A DNA stretch of 64,000 bases, from the NCBI RefSeq assembly GCF_001613425.1, contig NZ_BDCI01000043.1, positions 62,001 through 126,000 of the forward strand, read 5' to 3'. Both the position numbers and the translations under genes were made by a program. Positions 55,146 to 63,700 of the stretch are shown piece by piece. How positions within the stretch are numbered: position 1 is the stretch's first letter; each line of letters opens with the position of its first letter. This DNA is from Nocardia vulneris. Its GTDB lineage: Bacteria > Actinomycetota > Actinomycetes > Mycobacteriales > Mycobacteriaceae. Under the pieces are notes generated by a model that saw nothing but the letters and a program-made list of their open reading frames with translations, had not been told where the DNA came from and ran no database searches.

Positions 55146-55291
55146 GAGGGAACGATAAAGTGAGTCAGGGTCCGCCGCCGAAAGCTCGCCCCGAAAGTTT
55201 TTTCGCATCGGTGGGAACCGAACGGGAAGAGCGCGCGTCGAACCAAGTGGATGACGTACTCTGCCTGGGAACAAGGATGGGGGAAGCTCTG

Positions 55292-55615
55292 ATGCGGAAG
55301 ATGTCGGCGGATACCGAGGGCATCGCGGCCTACGGCGCGACCGCGCATGTGATGGCCGGAGAAATGGCCACGGCCGCGGCCGGCGCGGCGGCGGCCGAAC
55401 CCGCATTACTGGGCCCGGTCATGGGACTGATCGGCGGCGATTTCATGACCGCCTACGCCGCGGCGCACGCCGGGCACGTCGCCGCCATCGGGCAATTGTC
55501 CGCGGTGCTGACCAGCATGGGCGGCGCGGCCACCGGCGCCGCCGCGGTACTCACCGAAACCGACGTCGACCACGCGGGATCGCTGCAGAGCGCGGCCGCC
55601 GAACTGGACGGGTGA
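55292..55615 (+). CDS. Type VII secretion-associated protein (EspC/DUF2580-like)
   Basis: A 107-residue, Ala/Gly-rich helical protein of the size and composition of ESX-secreted substrates such as EspC. Two helical halves are joined by a Gly-rich turn (ALLGPVMGLIGGDF), and a short tail contains the acidic motif TETDVDHAG. It lacks a Sec signal. ATG 55292 is preferred over 55277 because GGGGGAAG lies at the right distance. It starts an operon: the NlpC/P60 gene begins 4 bp after the stop. Family assignment is by resemblance and context. Confidence 0.7.
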   Translation: MRKMSADTEGIAAYGATAHVMAGEMATAAAGAAAAEPALLGPVMGLIGGDFMTAYAAAHAGHVAAIGQLSAVLTSMGGAATGAAAVLTETDVDHAGSLQSAAAELDG

Positions 55616-55619
55616 GCCT

Positions 55620-56744
55620 GTGATCGATATCGAGGCCCTGGCCAAACCGATCATCGAACTGCTGTCCAGCTTCGGTTCCGGCGTACTGTCCTCCGGCGGT
55701 CCCTCCGACGCGCTGCGCAGCACGTCGAGCGTGGTCGACCAGATCCACCAGATGGGTCGCGACAGCATCAACGGTATGAACACGGCCTGGGACGGCCAGG
55801 CCGCCGATGCCGCCACCGCCAAGGCGCTGCGGGTGCAGACCTCCGCCGCCACCATCTCCGACCGTGGCAACGACATGGCAACCGTGGTGAATCAGGCCGC
55901 GGCCCAGGTCGAGACGGGCCAGAAGGAACTCACCGGCATCGTCGAGTCGTTCGTGAACACCGCCGTGAGCGCGGGCCCCGCGCTGGCCACGCCGGCGGGC
56001 ATGACGATGATCGTCGGTTCCGCGATCGACCACCTCGGGCAGGCGCTCAACGTGGTGGGCCGGGTGCGCAGCGAACTGGATACGCAGACCGCCTCGATGA
56101 CCGAGCTGACGCCGCCACCGTCCACGCCGTCGCTCGCGGGCACGGCGACCTCCGCCGCGAGCGCGCAGCAGTTCGTGTCGACCGCGACCAGCGCGCTCAG
56201 CGGCGCGGGTTCGATGGCCAGCGGCCTGATGAGCTCCGCGATGTCCACCATCCCGACGTCGATGCCGAGCACCACCGCCAATACCCAGAACGCGCCGAGC
56301 ACCACCACGAAGCCGAACACGGGTTCGTCGGGTCTGTCGGCCGACGGCAAGGGCGTGAAGATCACGCTGCCCGACGGCAGTGTCGTCGAGGCACCCAACG
56401 AGAAGGCGGCGACCGCCGTCCGCTCGGCGATCAGCGCGGTCGGCACCCCGTATGTGTGGGGCGGCAACACCCCCGGCGCCGGATTGGATTGCAGCGGACT
56501 CACCAAATACGCCTACGGCGAAGCCGGCGTCGACATCCCTAGACTGGCCGCCGATCAGGCCACCGGAAGTCCGGTCTCCCCCGGCGACCTGATGCCCGGC
56601 GATCTGGCCATCTGGGATGGCCACGTCGCCATGGTGATCGGCAACGGACAGTTCGTCGAGGCCGGTAACCCGGTCCAGATCAGCTCTATTCGAACGGAGA
56701 ACTCAGGAATGGGCTTCCACGGCTTCTACCGGCCGACGTCATGA
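55620..56744 (+). CDS. NlpC/P60 peptidoglycan hydrolase with ESX-type N-terminal domain
   Basis: A 374-residue protein in two parts. The N-terminal about 160 residues are helical and carry a WDG turn (TAWDGQAADAATA), like WXG100 and related ESX substrates; there is no Sec signal peptide. A Ser/Thr/Pro-rich linker follows (about 160-245). The C-terminal 110 residues are an NlpC/P60 cysteine peptidase: YVWGGNTPGAGLDCSGLTKYAY with the catalytic Cys (cited in part), GDLMPGDLAIWDG, and catalytic His in GHVAMVIG. It likely cleaves stem peptides after export by a type VII system. GTG 55620 follows the previous stop by 4 bp. Confidence 0.87.
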   Translation: MIDIEALAKPIIELLSSFGSGVLSSGGPSDALRSTSSVVDQIHQMGRDSINGMNTAWDGQAADAATAKALRVQTSAATISDRGNDMATVVNQAAAQVETGQKELTGIVESFVNTAVSAGPALATPAGMTMIVGSAIDHLGQALNVVGRVRSELDTQTASMTELTPPPSTPSLAGTATSAASAQQFVSTATSALSGAGSMASGLMSSAMSTIPTSMPSTTANTQNAPSTTTKPNTGSSGLSADGKGVKITLPDGSVVEAPNEKAATAVRSAISAVGTPYVWGGNTPGAGLDCSGLTKYAYGEAGVDIPRLAADQATGSPVSPGDLMPGDLAIWDGHVAMVIGNGQFVEAGNPVQISSIRTENSGMGFHGFYRPTS

Positions 56745-57082
56745 CGCAGCCGCAGATTCCGAACGTCACGGTGGCCGCCAGCACCAACCGGTCCGGGACC
56801 ATCTCGGTGCGCGCCACCGATCAGGGCATGCCGGTGGAGATCAAGTTCGAGCGCAGCGAATACCGTTACGGTGCCCAGACTCTCGCGAACGAGATCCTGC
56901 GGCTCACCAAGCGCTCCACCGTCGCCGCGAAAGCCCGCAGGCGTGAATTGCTGGCCGAGGCCGGCATGCCCGCCGACATCCTCGACCGGCTCGGCCTGCC
57001 CACCCGGCAGGCCGCGGTCGACGAGCTGGACCGGATCGACGACGCGGACACCGGACCGACGACTTGGATGAGGCCCGTATGA
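56741..57082 (+). CDS. Small basic hypothetical protein of the ESX/P60 operon
   Basis: A 113-residue cytoplasmic protein: beta-rich N-terminus (VTVAASTNRSGTISVRATDQ), then a helix-rich half with basic clusters (RLTKRSTVAAKARRRELL). It resembles the short conserved proteins that accompany YbaB/EbfC genes in ESX-linked operons. The ATG overlaps the P60 stop (ATGA), and its own stop overlaps the mini-ORF start (ATGA). Function unknown; a chaperone or regulatory partner is possible. Confidence 0.7.
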   Translation: MTQPQIPNVTVAASTNRSGTISVRATDQGMPVEIKFERSEYRYGAQTLANEILRLTKRSTVAAKARRRELLAEAGMPADILDRLGLPTRQAAVDELDRIDDADTGPTTWMRPV

Positions 57083-57162
57083 GCGAGCGAGGCGAGCGAA
57101 CAATGGACACAGCCGCCCCGGCGGTCATGCGGGAGTCGAACGCCGGCGAGGCGGACGCATGA
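57079..57162 (+). CDS. 27-codon mini-ORF coupled at both ends
   Basis: ATG 57079-57081 overlaps the previous stop and the TGA 57160-57162 overlaps the next ATG (57159), both as ATGA. The peptide is 27 residues and begins MSERGERTMDT. Its 5' half is the repetitive GAGCGAGCGAGGCGAGCG, which from memory resembles a dispersed repeat in Nocardia genomes that often supplies MSER...TMDT starts. It may simply pass ribosomes between the two genes. Confidence 0.5.
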   Translation: MSERGERTMDTAAPAVMRESNAGEADA

Positions 57163-57506
57163 GCGCTGAGATGGATGCTTTGGTCGCCAACGCGACGCAG
57201 AAGCTGGAGGCGCTGGAGGCGGCGCTGTATGGCCTCAAGCAGGTCCGGGGCCGCCACACCACCGACGACGGCTCGGTCACCGTCGAGGTGGACAGCGACG
57301 GCGCGCTCGTCGCGCTGAGCCTCGCCGAGACCGTCACCTCGTTGCCGCCGGCCGAGGTCGGACAGCTGATCGTCTGGGCCTGCAGGCAGGCCGCGGAGGA
57401 CGCGGGCAACCAGCGCTCGAAGGTCGTTGCGACACTGAACGAGTCGTTCGTTCCGCCGGCGAACCCCGCCGGCGGAACCATTGGGGGCGGGCCGGATAGT
57501 GCCTGA
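57159..57506 (+). CDS. YbaB/EbfC-family DNA-binding-like protein
   Basis: A 115-residue protein with the YbaB layout: N-terminal helix (MDALVANATQKLEALEAALYG), beta sheet RHTTDDGSVTVEVDSDGALV, and C-terminal helices. Such proteins are nucleoid-associated, and divergent members occur in actinobacterial ESX loci, as here. It closes the operon that starts with the EspC-like gene. A Gly-rich tail GGTIGGGPDSA ends the protein. Confidence 0.8.
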   Translation: MSAEMDALVANATQKLEALEAALYGLKQVRGRHTTDDGSVTVEVDSDGALVALSLAETVTSLPPAEVGQLIVWACRQAAEDAGNQRSKVVATLNESFVPPANPAGGTIGGGPDSA

Positions 57507-57532
57507 CGCGGAAGGTAGATAGGCTTCCGCTC

Positions 57533-58783
57533 ATGGCTTCTGGAGACATCGTCCCGATCGAGCTCGGCCTGACCGACGGCGATCTCGTCACCCTGTGGGC
57601 ACCGCGCTGGCGAGACGGTGACGACGAGTGGGAGGCGTTCCTCGGACACGAGGACTCCCTCTACGGTTTCGAGACCGTTGCGGAGCTGGCCGCGTTCATC
57701 CGGACCAACTCCGACAACGACCTCGTCGACCATCCGGCGTGGAAGGTCGTCGCCGGGCTGTCGGCGGTGGAACTGGAGCCGGAGGAGAACTTCTCCTTCG
57801 ATCTGGTCGCCGTGCCGGAGCTGGCGGCGGGCGAGCCCGAGGTGGAGACCATCGCCGAGCTCGAGGACACCCTCGGCATGGTCCGCAACATCGGCGAGGT
57901 GTGCGAACTGGAGACGGTGACCAAGTTCTTCGGGTCGCATCCGGTGCTCGGCGCGCTGCCCGGCGGCGTGAACGCCTTCATCGGCCGCGACGGCGAAGAG
58001 CTGTGGGATCAGATCGGCGCCGCGATCGCCAAGGGCTGGGACGACGTGCTGGACGCCATCGACTCGGTGGTGCAGACCCCCGAGGTCGACGCGGCGGCCG
58101 TCGCCGTCGCCGAGGCCGAACTGCTCGCCGCCGAGGAGAACGTGGTCGACGCCGACGACGCGGCGGACAACGAAGAGGACGAGTTCGAGCCCGTCGACCT
58201 GGATGCCGACGACGAGGACGACGAGGACGAGGACGAATCGTTCTGGCACGAGGTCGGCATCGACCCGGTCAAGATCGTCACCTCCGACGGCACGTACTTC
58301 ACGCTGCGCTGTTACCTGGACGACGAGCCGATCTTCCTCGGCAGCGACAACGCGATCACGGTGTTCACCTCCGAGCGCGCGCTGGCCCGCTACCTGGCCG
58401 ACGATCACGAGCACGACCTGGCGCGGGTCAGCACCTTCACCGAGGTACAGACCGCCGCGGTGGACGGCTCGCTGGAGGTCGAGGTCACCGACGAGAACGT
58501 CTACGTGCTACCCGGGCTGGCCGACGATCTGGCCGAGGGCCCGGAAGCGGTCGACATCGAACAGCTCGACCTGGCGGTCGAATTGTTCACCGACGCCTCC
58601 GACTACGCGGGCGACGATGTCGTGGAACAGGCCCTGGCCCAGTCCAATCCGCTCGGCTGGTACGTGTCGTACCTGCTGAACCCGGACCCGAGCCGGATGG
58701 CGCCCAACCCGCCGTTCGCCGCCGAGGCGCAGTCCTGGCGGGAGCTGGAGCGCAATTTCGAATCCCGGCTCAACCCGCAGTAG
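57533..58783 (+). CDS. Acidic conserved protein (Rv3311 type)
   Basis: A 416-residue, highly acidic cytoplasmic protein. The two halves are joined by an Asp/Glu-rich linker at about 200-240 (DADDEDDEDEDESFWHE). No enzyme motif or membrane span is evident. The match to Rv3311, a conserved protein of unknown function, is by length, acidity and neighbourhood (upp, add, deoA, cdd). A primosome-related label has been used for it without evidence visible here. Confidence 0.82.
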   Translation: MASGDIVPIELGLTDGDLVTLWAPRWRDGDDEWEAFLGHEDSLYGFETVAELAAFIRTNSDNDLVDHPAWKVVAGLSAVELEPEENFSFDLVAVPELAAGEPEVETIAELEDTLGMVRNIGEVCELETVTKFFGSHPVLGALPGGVNAFIGRDGEELWDQIGAAIAKGWDDVLDAIDSVVQTPEVDAAAVAVAEAELLAAEENVVDADDAADNEEDEFEPVDLDADDEDDEDEDESFWHEVGIDPVKIVTSDGTYFTLRCYLDDEPIFLGSDNAITVFTSERALARYLADDHEHDLARVSTFTEVQTAAVDGSLEVEVTDENVYVLPGLADDLAEGPEAVDIEQLDLAVELFTDASDYAGDDVVEQALAQSNPLGWYVSYLLNPDPSRMAPNPPFAAEAQSWRELERNFESRLNPQ

Positions 58784-58804
58784 AGCCGGATCCGCAGTAG
58801 CCAC

Positions 58805-58834
58805 GAGCCCCCGCCGCAGACGCGACGGGGGCTC
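58805..58834. terminator. Hairpin terminator
   Basis: Arms GAGCCCCCGCCGC / GCGACGGGGGCTC pair over 13 positions with one mismatch and an AGAC loop; located between convergent genes. No T-run. Confidence 0.7.
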
Positions 58835-58860
58835 GGCTGTGTTCGGCTTCGGTTGCCGCC

Positions 58861-58908
58861 GTGGTCAATTCACCGCTGTGGTCAATTCACCGCCGGGGTC
58901 AATTCAGC
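58861..58908. repeat. 17-bp tandem triplication at a stop codon
   Basis: GTGGTCAATTCACCGCT, GTGGTCAATTCACCGCC and GGGGTCAATTCAGC follow each other at 58861, 58878 and 58895. The third unit supplies the stop codon (58899-58901) of the thioesterase-like gene on the minus strand; each copy also carries the same Asn-stop sequence in reverse. Confidence 0.9.
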
Positions 58909-59555
58909 CGGATCCAGATCTGTTCGGCCCGGCCGAGCAGCCGGTCGTCGGCGCCGTAGACGGCGGTGGAGGCGAACGATTTGCGGCCCTGCTCACCGTG
59001 CGCCTCGCCGACCACGACGCAGTGCTCGCCGACCGTGGGCACGTCGTGCACCGTCGCGGTCATGGAGCCGAGCAGGGCGGGCCGGTCCATCATGCCGGGC
59101 AGCGACCAGCCACCGGGACAATCCATGGCGGCCCACACGATGGCGGGGCCGAGCGGGAGCGAGGCGTCCGGAATCCACGGTGCCGCCACCCGGCCCGGGT
59201 CCACCGCGCCCGCCTCGATGCGCAGGCCGTCGGCGCGGCCGCTGCCGCAGACGAAGCAGGACGCGAACATCTCGTTGGATTGATACGAACTCGCGGCCAC
59301 CGCGGCCGTCGCGTAGGGCACCGATTGCGGTGCGGCGCGGTCGAATTCCCCGGCCCGGGTCTCGGCGACCAGGGTGTCACCGTCGTACAGGTGTCCGTCG
59401 CGCAGGTCGAGCGGGGTGTCCAGCGGCGGGCGGTTGCGCAGGATCACGGTGACCGCGGCTTCATCGCGCTGTTCGGCGAGCAAGCCGCCCACGTAGCCAC
59501 CGTTACCGGTGCCCGGCGGGCCGTTGAATCGACTCGGAATGCGCAGTGTCGCCAT
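58899..59555 (-). CDS. Hotdog-fold thioesterase-family protein
   Basis: A 218-residue protein of the thioesterase superfamily with a double-hotdog-like layout: SRFNGPPGTGNGGYVGGLLA near the start (entrance helix), TVILRNRPPLDTPLDL, a CFVCGSGRADGLRI segment with a CxxC pair, and AIVWAAMDCPGGW in the second half. Substrate unknown. ATG 59555 begins the conserved part. Convergent with the Rv3311-type gene and divergent-side neighbour of add. Confidence 0.72.
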   Translation of the reverse strand: MATLRIPSRFNGPPGTGNGGYVGGLLAEQRDEAAVTVILRNRPPLDTPLDLRDGHLYDGDTLVAETRAGEFDRAAPQSVPYATAAVAASSYQSNEMFASCFVCGSGRADGLRIEAGAVDPGRVAAPWIPDASLPLGPAIVWAAMDCPGGWSLPGMMDRPALLGSMTATVHDVPTVGEHCVVVGEAHGEQGRKSFASTAVYGADDRLLGRAEQIWIRLN

Positions 59556-59619
59556 AACGGCCACGCTAGCGAAACCGGGTGCAGCCACCCACGGACTGTC
59601 ACCCGGTTCACACCAGAAC

Positions 59620-60717
59620 CTAGCCGAGCAGCACCGCGTAGCCCGGCTTGATGATGTCGTCGATGATCCGCAGCCGCTCCGGGAACGGGATGAACGCCGA
59701 CTTCATCGCGTTGATGGTGAAACGCTCCAGATCGCTCCAGCCGTAGTCGAACGTGTCGACCAGCTTGAGCATCTCCTTGCTCATGGTGGTGTCACTCATC
59801 AGCCGGTTGTCGGTGTTCACCGTGACCCGGAAGCGCAGCCGGGCCAGCAGGTCGAACGGGTGCTTGTCGAGTGAGGGCACCGCACCGGTCTGCACGTTCG
59901 ACGACGGACAGAGCTCCAGCGGGATGCGCATATCCCGCACGTAGTTCGCGACCAGTCCCAGGCGGGCGTCCTCGATCGCGCCGGGCACGCTGATGTCGTC
60001 GGTGATCCGCACGCCGTGGCCGAGCCGGTCACAGCCGCAGAAGGCGAGCGCCTCGTGGATCGAGGGCAGCCCGAACGCCTCGCCGGCATGGATGGTGAAG
60101 TGCGCGCTGTTGGCGCGCATGTACTCGAAGGCGTCCAGGTGCCGGCTGGGCGGGAACCCGGCCTCCGCCCCGGCGATATCGAAGCCGCCCACGCCGCGAT
60201 CCCGGAAGCGCACGGTGAGCTCGGCGATCTCGCGCGACCGGGCCGCGTGCCGCATGGCGGTGAGCAGGCAGGTCACCACGATCGGGCGGCCCGCCGCCGC
60301 GGCGGCCGCCTCACCCTCCCGGAAGCCGGCCAGGGTGTGCTCGACGACTTCGTCGAGGGTCAGTCCGCGCTCGAGATGCTGTTCGGGGGCGAAACGCACC
60401 TCGGCGTACACCACCCCGTCCGCGGAAAGGTCTTCCGCGCATTCGCGGGCGACCCGGCGCAGGCCCTCCGGCGTCTGCATGACGGCGACGGTGTGCGCGA
60501 ACGTTTCCAGATACAGTTCCAGCGATCCGCTGTCGGCCGCGTCCCGGAACCAGGCGGCCAGCGCCGCCTCGTCCGTGGCGGGTAGGTCCGCATAGCCGCA
60601 CTCGGCGGCCAGCTCCAGCACCGTGGCGGGCCGTAGACCACCGTCGAGGTGGTCGTGCAGCAGCGCTTTTGGCGCCTGTCGGATCGAGGCAAGGGTCAAT
60701 GCGGTCGGTCCAGTCAT
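59620..60717 (-). CDS. add: Adenosine deaminase
   Basis: A 365-residue zinc enzyme that deaminates adenosine to inosine (and deoxyadenosine). Zinc and catalytic motifs: LLHDHLDGGLRP (His21, His23), HAGE (about residue 220), DRLGHGVRI, and the TVNTDNRLMS segment with the zinc Asp. Normal length. The longer frame upstream is rejected because MTGPTALTLASIRQAPKALL is the family N-terminus. Leads into the add-deoA-cdd salvage group; inosine made here feeds DeoD. Confidence 0.95.
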   Translation of the reverse strand: MTGPTALTLASIRQAPKALLHDHLDGGLRPATVLELAAECGYADLPATDEAALAAWFRDAADSGSLELYLETFAHTVAVMQTPEGLRRVARECAEDLSADGVVYAEVRFAPEQHLERGLTLDEVVEHTLAGFREGEAAAAAAGRPIVVTCLLTAMRHAARSREIAELTVRFRDRGVGGFDIAGAEAGFPPSRHLDAFEYMRANSAHFTIHAGEAFGLPSIHEALAFCGCDRLGHGVRITDDISVPGAIEDARLGLVANYVRDMRIPLELCPSSNVQTGAVPSLDKHPFDLLARLRFRVTVNTDNRLMSDTTMSKEMLKLVDTFDYGWSDLERFTINAMKSAFIPFPERLRIIDDIIKPGYAVLLG

Positions 60718-60928
60718 GTAATGACGGTAGCCGCACCTCGCCGGAACGGCACCCGACTGACGCAGTGGCAACCATCTCGTTGCCCACCCATCCCGTGACG
60801 GCCCACACCCGGACACCGGACAGTCGCCCGGCAGAATGCGGCGCTGGTGCCGCATCCAGCCGATCCACCGTTGTCCACCAGCCTGTTTCGTGCGGCGACG
60901 GACGTGCGAGCCGGGCCGGTGCAGCTGC

Positions 60929-62218
60929 TCAGACGCCGATTCGACCGAGGAGCAAAGGGGCAGTGGGCTTCTCGCCGGTGTCGCCGATGGCGACAGCCTC
61001 CCGCAGCGCGTCCTGCGCACCGGCGAACGCGTCCGGGGTATCGGTGTGCAGGGTGAGCAACGGCTGCCCGGCAGTGACGGAATCGCCTGGCTTGGCATGC
61101 ATTTCGACGCCCGCGCCGAACTGCACCGGATCGCCCTGCCTGGCCCGGCCCGCGCCGAGCCGCCACGCCGCGAGGCCGACACCCATGGCATCCAGGCGGG
61201 TGAGCACGCCGTCCCGCTCGGCCGTCACGACCTCGGTGTGTTTCGCGGTGGGCAGCGCGGCATCCGGGTCGCCACCTTGCGCCCGGACCATCGCACGCCA
61301 GTGATCCATCGCCCGGCCGTCGGCCAGCACGTCCGCCGGGTCGACGTCGAGCCCGGCCAGCGCGACCATCTCGCGCGCGAGCGTGACGGTGAGTTCGACG
61401 ATGTCCGCGGGCCCGCCCCCGGCGAGCACCGCCACCGACTCGGCCACCTCCAGCGCGTTACCCGCCGTCCGGCCGAGCGGGGTGTCCATCGCGGTGAGCA
61501 GCGCCACCGTGCGCACGCCCGCGTCGGTGCCCAATTCGACCATGGCCGTGGCCAATTCGCGCGCGCCGTCGAGCGTCTTCAGGAACGCGCCGGCGCCGAC
61601 CTTCACGTCGAGCACCAAGGCCGCGGTGCCCTCCGCGATCTTCTTGCTCATGATCGAACTGGCGATCAACGGGATGGATTCCACGGTGCCGGTGACATCG
61701 CGCAGTGCGTAGAGCCGTTTGTCCGCCGGTGCCAGGTCGGCGCCCGCCGCGCACACCACCGCGCCGACGGCGGGGTCGCTGAGCAACTCGCGCATCCGCG
61801 GCACCGGAACGTCGGCCTGCCAGCCGGGAATGGCTTCGAGCTTGTCGAGCGTGCCGCCGGTGTGGCCGAGCCCGCGCCCGGACAACTGCGGGACGGCCGC
61901 GCCGCACGCGGCGACCAGCGGCGCCAACGGCAGCGTGATCTTGTCACCCACGCCGCCGGTCGAATGCTTGTCCACCGTGGGCCGGGGCAGATCGGTGAAG
62001 TCCATCCGGCGGCCGGAAGCGATCATCGCGGCGGTCCAGCGCGCGGTCTCGCGCCGGGTCATCCCCCGCCACACGATCGCCATGGCCAGGGCCGACATCT
62101 GCTCGTCGGCCACCACCCCCTTGGTGAACCCGTCGATCACCCAGTCGATCTGGGCGTCCGACAGCGCGCCGCCGTCGCGCTTGGTGGTGATGATCGAAAC
62201 CGCGTCCAGTGCCGTCAC
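60929..62218 (-). CDS. deoA: Thymidine phosphorylase
   Basis: A 429-residue pyrimidine nucleoside phosphorylase. Phosphate-binding DKHSTGGVGDKITLPL, GRGLGHTGGTLDKLEAIPG and the domain-closing LIASSIMSKKIAEG are intact, as is the C-terminal barrel-sandwich region (PGDSVTAGQPLLTLH). It splits thymidine and deoxyuridine to base and deoxyribose 1-phosphate. Upstream of add on the same strand (211-bp gap); cdd lies further upstream with one divergent small gene between. Confidence 0.96.
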   Translation of the reverse strand: MTALDAVSIITTKRDGGALSDAQIDWVIDGFTKGVVADEQMSALAMAIVWRGMTRRETARWTAAMIASGRRMDFTDLPRPTVDKHSTGGVGDKITLPLAPLVAACGAAVPQLSGRGLGHTGGTLDKLEAIPGWQADVPVPRMRELLSDPAVGAVVCAAGADLAPADKRLYALRDVTGTVESIPLIASSIMSKKIAEGTAALVLDVKVGAGAFLKTLDGARELATAMVELGTDAGVRTVALLTAMDTPLGRTAGNALEVAESVAVLAGGGPADIVELTVTLAREMVALAGLDVDPADVLADGRAMDHWRAMVRAQGGDPDAALPTAKHTEVVTAERDGVLTRLDAMGVGLAAWRLGAGRARQGDPVQFGAGVEMHAKPGDSVTAGQPLLTLHTDTPDAFAGAQDALREAVAIGDTGEKPTAPLLLGRIGV

Positions 62219-62317
62219 ATTCGCCAGTCTGGCACGAGCCGGCCGTCGAGAGCTGGTTCTTGTCGGTACCCTCCGATAGCCTCAGCGCATCAATCGAACA
62301 CGGGGCAAGGGGGACCA

Positions 62318-62587
62318 ATGACATTTGCACACCTCGACCGTCGCGTCCGCGAGCTGGCGACGCGCGTCACCGATATCGAAGACACGCACAGCGAGTCGCT
62401 GTACCGGCTTTCCAGGAGCGCGGCCTGCTGCCGGATCGAGACGGGGCGGCTGATCGCGCACGCGGACAGCGTCAGCCGGGCCTTCACCTTGATCATGGAG
62501 CGGCTGGGGATACCGCCGACGGAGTTTCCTCCGGTCGCCTGCGCCACCGAGGACGACATCGACGCCGCCCTCGACGCGGACTGCTGA
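62318..62587 (+). CDS. Hypothetical protein, 89 aa
   Basis: A small helical protein with a heptad-like N-terminus (MTFAHLDRRVRELATRVTDI) suited to a coiled coil, two adjacent Cys (AACCRIETG) and an acidic end (EDDIDAALDADC). AAGGGGG lies before the ATG at 62318. It sits alone between deoA and cdd on the opposite strand. No family recognised. Confidence 0.65.
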   Translation: MTFAHLDRRVRELATRVTDIEDTHSESLYRLSRSAACCRIETGRLIAHADSVSRAFTLIMERLGIPPTEFPPVACATEDDIDAALDADC

Positions 62588-62621
62588 GGACTGTTCAGCC
62601 TGGTTGCAAGTAGGGGTGCGG

Positions 62622-63023
62622 CTACAGCTGGCCGGCGTCCAGGTCGTCGGGACCGAAGGCGTCGGGGAGCAGGGTGGCGAGGCGGACGGGTCCGTTCCGG
62701 TGATCGACCAGTAGGTCGGACCCGCCGTGCTCGTAGAGGAGCTGGCGGCAGCGCCCACAGGGCATCAGGATTTCGCCGCGGGAATCGCACACGGCGAGGG
62801 CGAGCAACCGGCCCCCGCCGCCGGAATGCAAGTTACCGATGAGTACGCATTCGGCACACAGGGTCAAACCATATGAGACATTTTCCACATTGCAGCCCCG
62901 CACAATTCGACCATCGGCGCTGAGAGCCGCTGCTCCGACCGGAAACCGCGAGTACGGTACATAGGCATTACGCATTACTTGAATTGCGTTGTCACGCAGG
63001 GATTTCCAGTCGATTTCCGGCAT
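62622..63023 (-). CDS. cdd: Cytidine deaminase
   Basis: A 133-residue tetrameric-type enzyme that deaminates cytidine and deoxycytidine. The zinc/proton-shuttle motif is CAEC (Cys-Ala-Glu), and the second half is MPCGRCRQLLYE; SRFPVGAAALSADG and NVENVSYGLTLCAE complete the site. ATG 63023 has GAAGGGG upstream; the longer frame is rejected. Divergent from sdhC across 277 bp. Confidence 0.95.
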   Translation of the reverse strand: MPEIDWKSLRDNAIQVMRNAYVPYSRFPVGAAALSADGRIVRGCNVENVSYGLTLCAECVLIGNLHSGGGGRLLALAVCDSRGEILMPCGRCRQLLYEHGGSDLLVDHRNGPVRLATLLPDAFGPDDLDAGQL

Positions 63024-63300
63024 CGTGAACCCCTTCCCGAGCGAGCCCGACCTGGCCGCAACGGGCCCTCGGCGGAACCCTTCACGCATCAAGAAAGGCA
63101 AACCTAACCCGCCCGACTGTAGCGCAACGCACGGCACGCCGAATTAGTTCCGGCAAACCGAGAGGATTAGAGTCCAAATAGATCGGTTCAGGTTCCCGGC
63201 AGCGGGCCGCAACGCAGCCACCTGGGCATATGCCCCGGAACGCAGCCGGCGTCGAATCAGCGAACCGGGTCCATCAACGACGTTGGAGGCACCGCACTCT
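63024..63300. other. cdd-sdhC divergent promoter region
   Basis: About 277 bp of non-coding DNA with an AT-richer part at 63140-63185 that probably holds the sdh promoter. No riboswitch or strong dyad is seen. Confidence 0.45.
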
Positions 63301-63699
63301 ATGACCACGATAGAAGCTCCGGCCCAGCCGAAGCGGAAGACGCTGTACCGAGGCGACCCCGGAATGTGGTCCTGGGCGCTGCACCGGATCACCGGTTGCA
63401 CCATCTTCTTCTTCCTCTTCGTGCACGTCTTGGATACCGCGCTGGTCCGAGTCAGTCCGGACACCTACAACCAGGCGATCGAGACCTACAAGACGCCCAT
63501 CGTCGCCCTGATGGAAATGGGCCTGGTCGTCGTCGTGCTCTTCCACGCGCTCAACGGCGTCCGCGTGATCCTGGTCGACTTCTGGGCCAAGGGCCCCAAG
63601 TACCAGCGCACGATGCTCTGGATCATCCTCGCGATCTGGTTCCTGCTGGCGGTGCCCGCCATCGGCCGCCAGTTCTTCTACCTCTTCACGGAGCACTGA
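63301..63699 (+). CDS. sdhC: Succinate dehydrogenase cytochrome b556 subunit
   Basis: A 132-residue membrane anchor of complex II. It has three hydrophobic spans (about 30-52, 70-92, 106-126). Heme-ligand candidates are His in SWALHRITG and in LFHALNGVR, and the SWALHRITG segment is the SdhC signature next to the quinone site. ATG 63301 begins MTTIEA; GGAGG lies 11 bp before it, and a TTG at 63283 is a less likely start. The sdhD start lies 1 bp after its stop. Confidence 0.93.
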   Translation: MTTIEAPAQPKRKTLYRGDPGMWSWALHRITGCTIFFFLFVHVLDTALVRVSPDTYNQAIETYKTPIVALMEMGLVVVVLFHALNGVRVILVDFWAKGPKYQRTMLWIILAIWFLLAVPAIGRQFFYLFTEH

Positions 63700-63700
63700 G

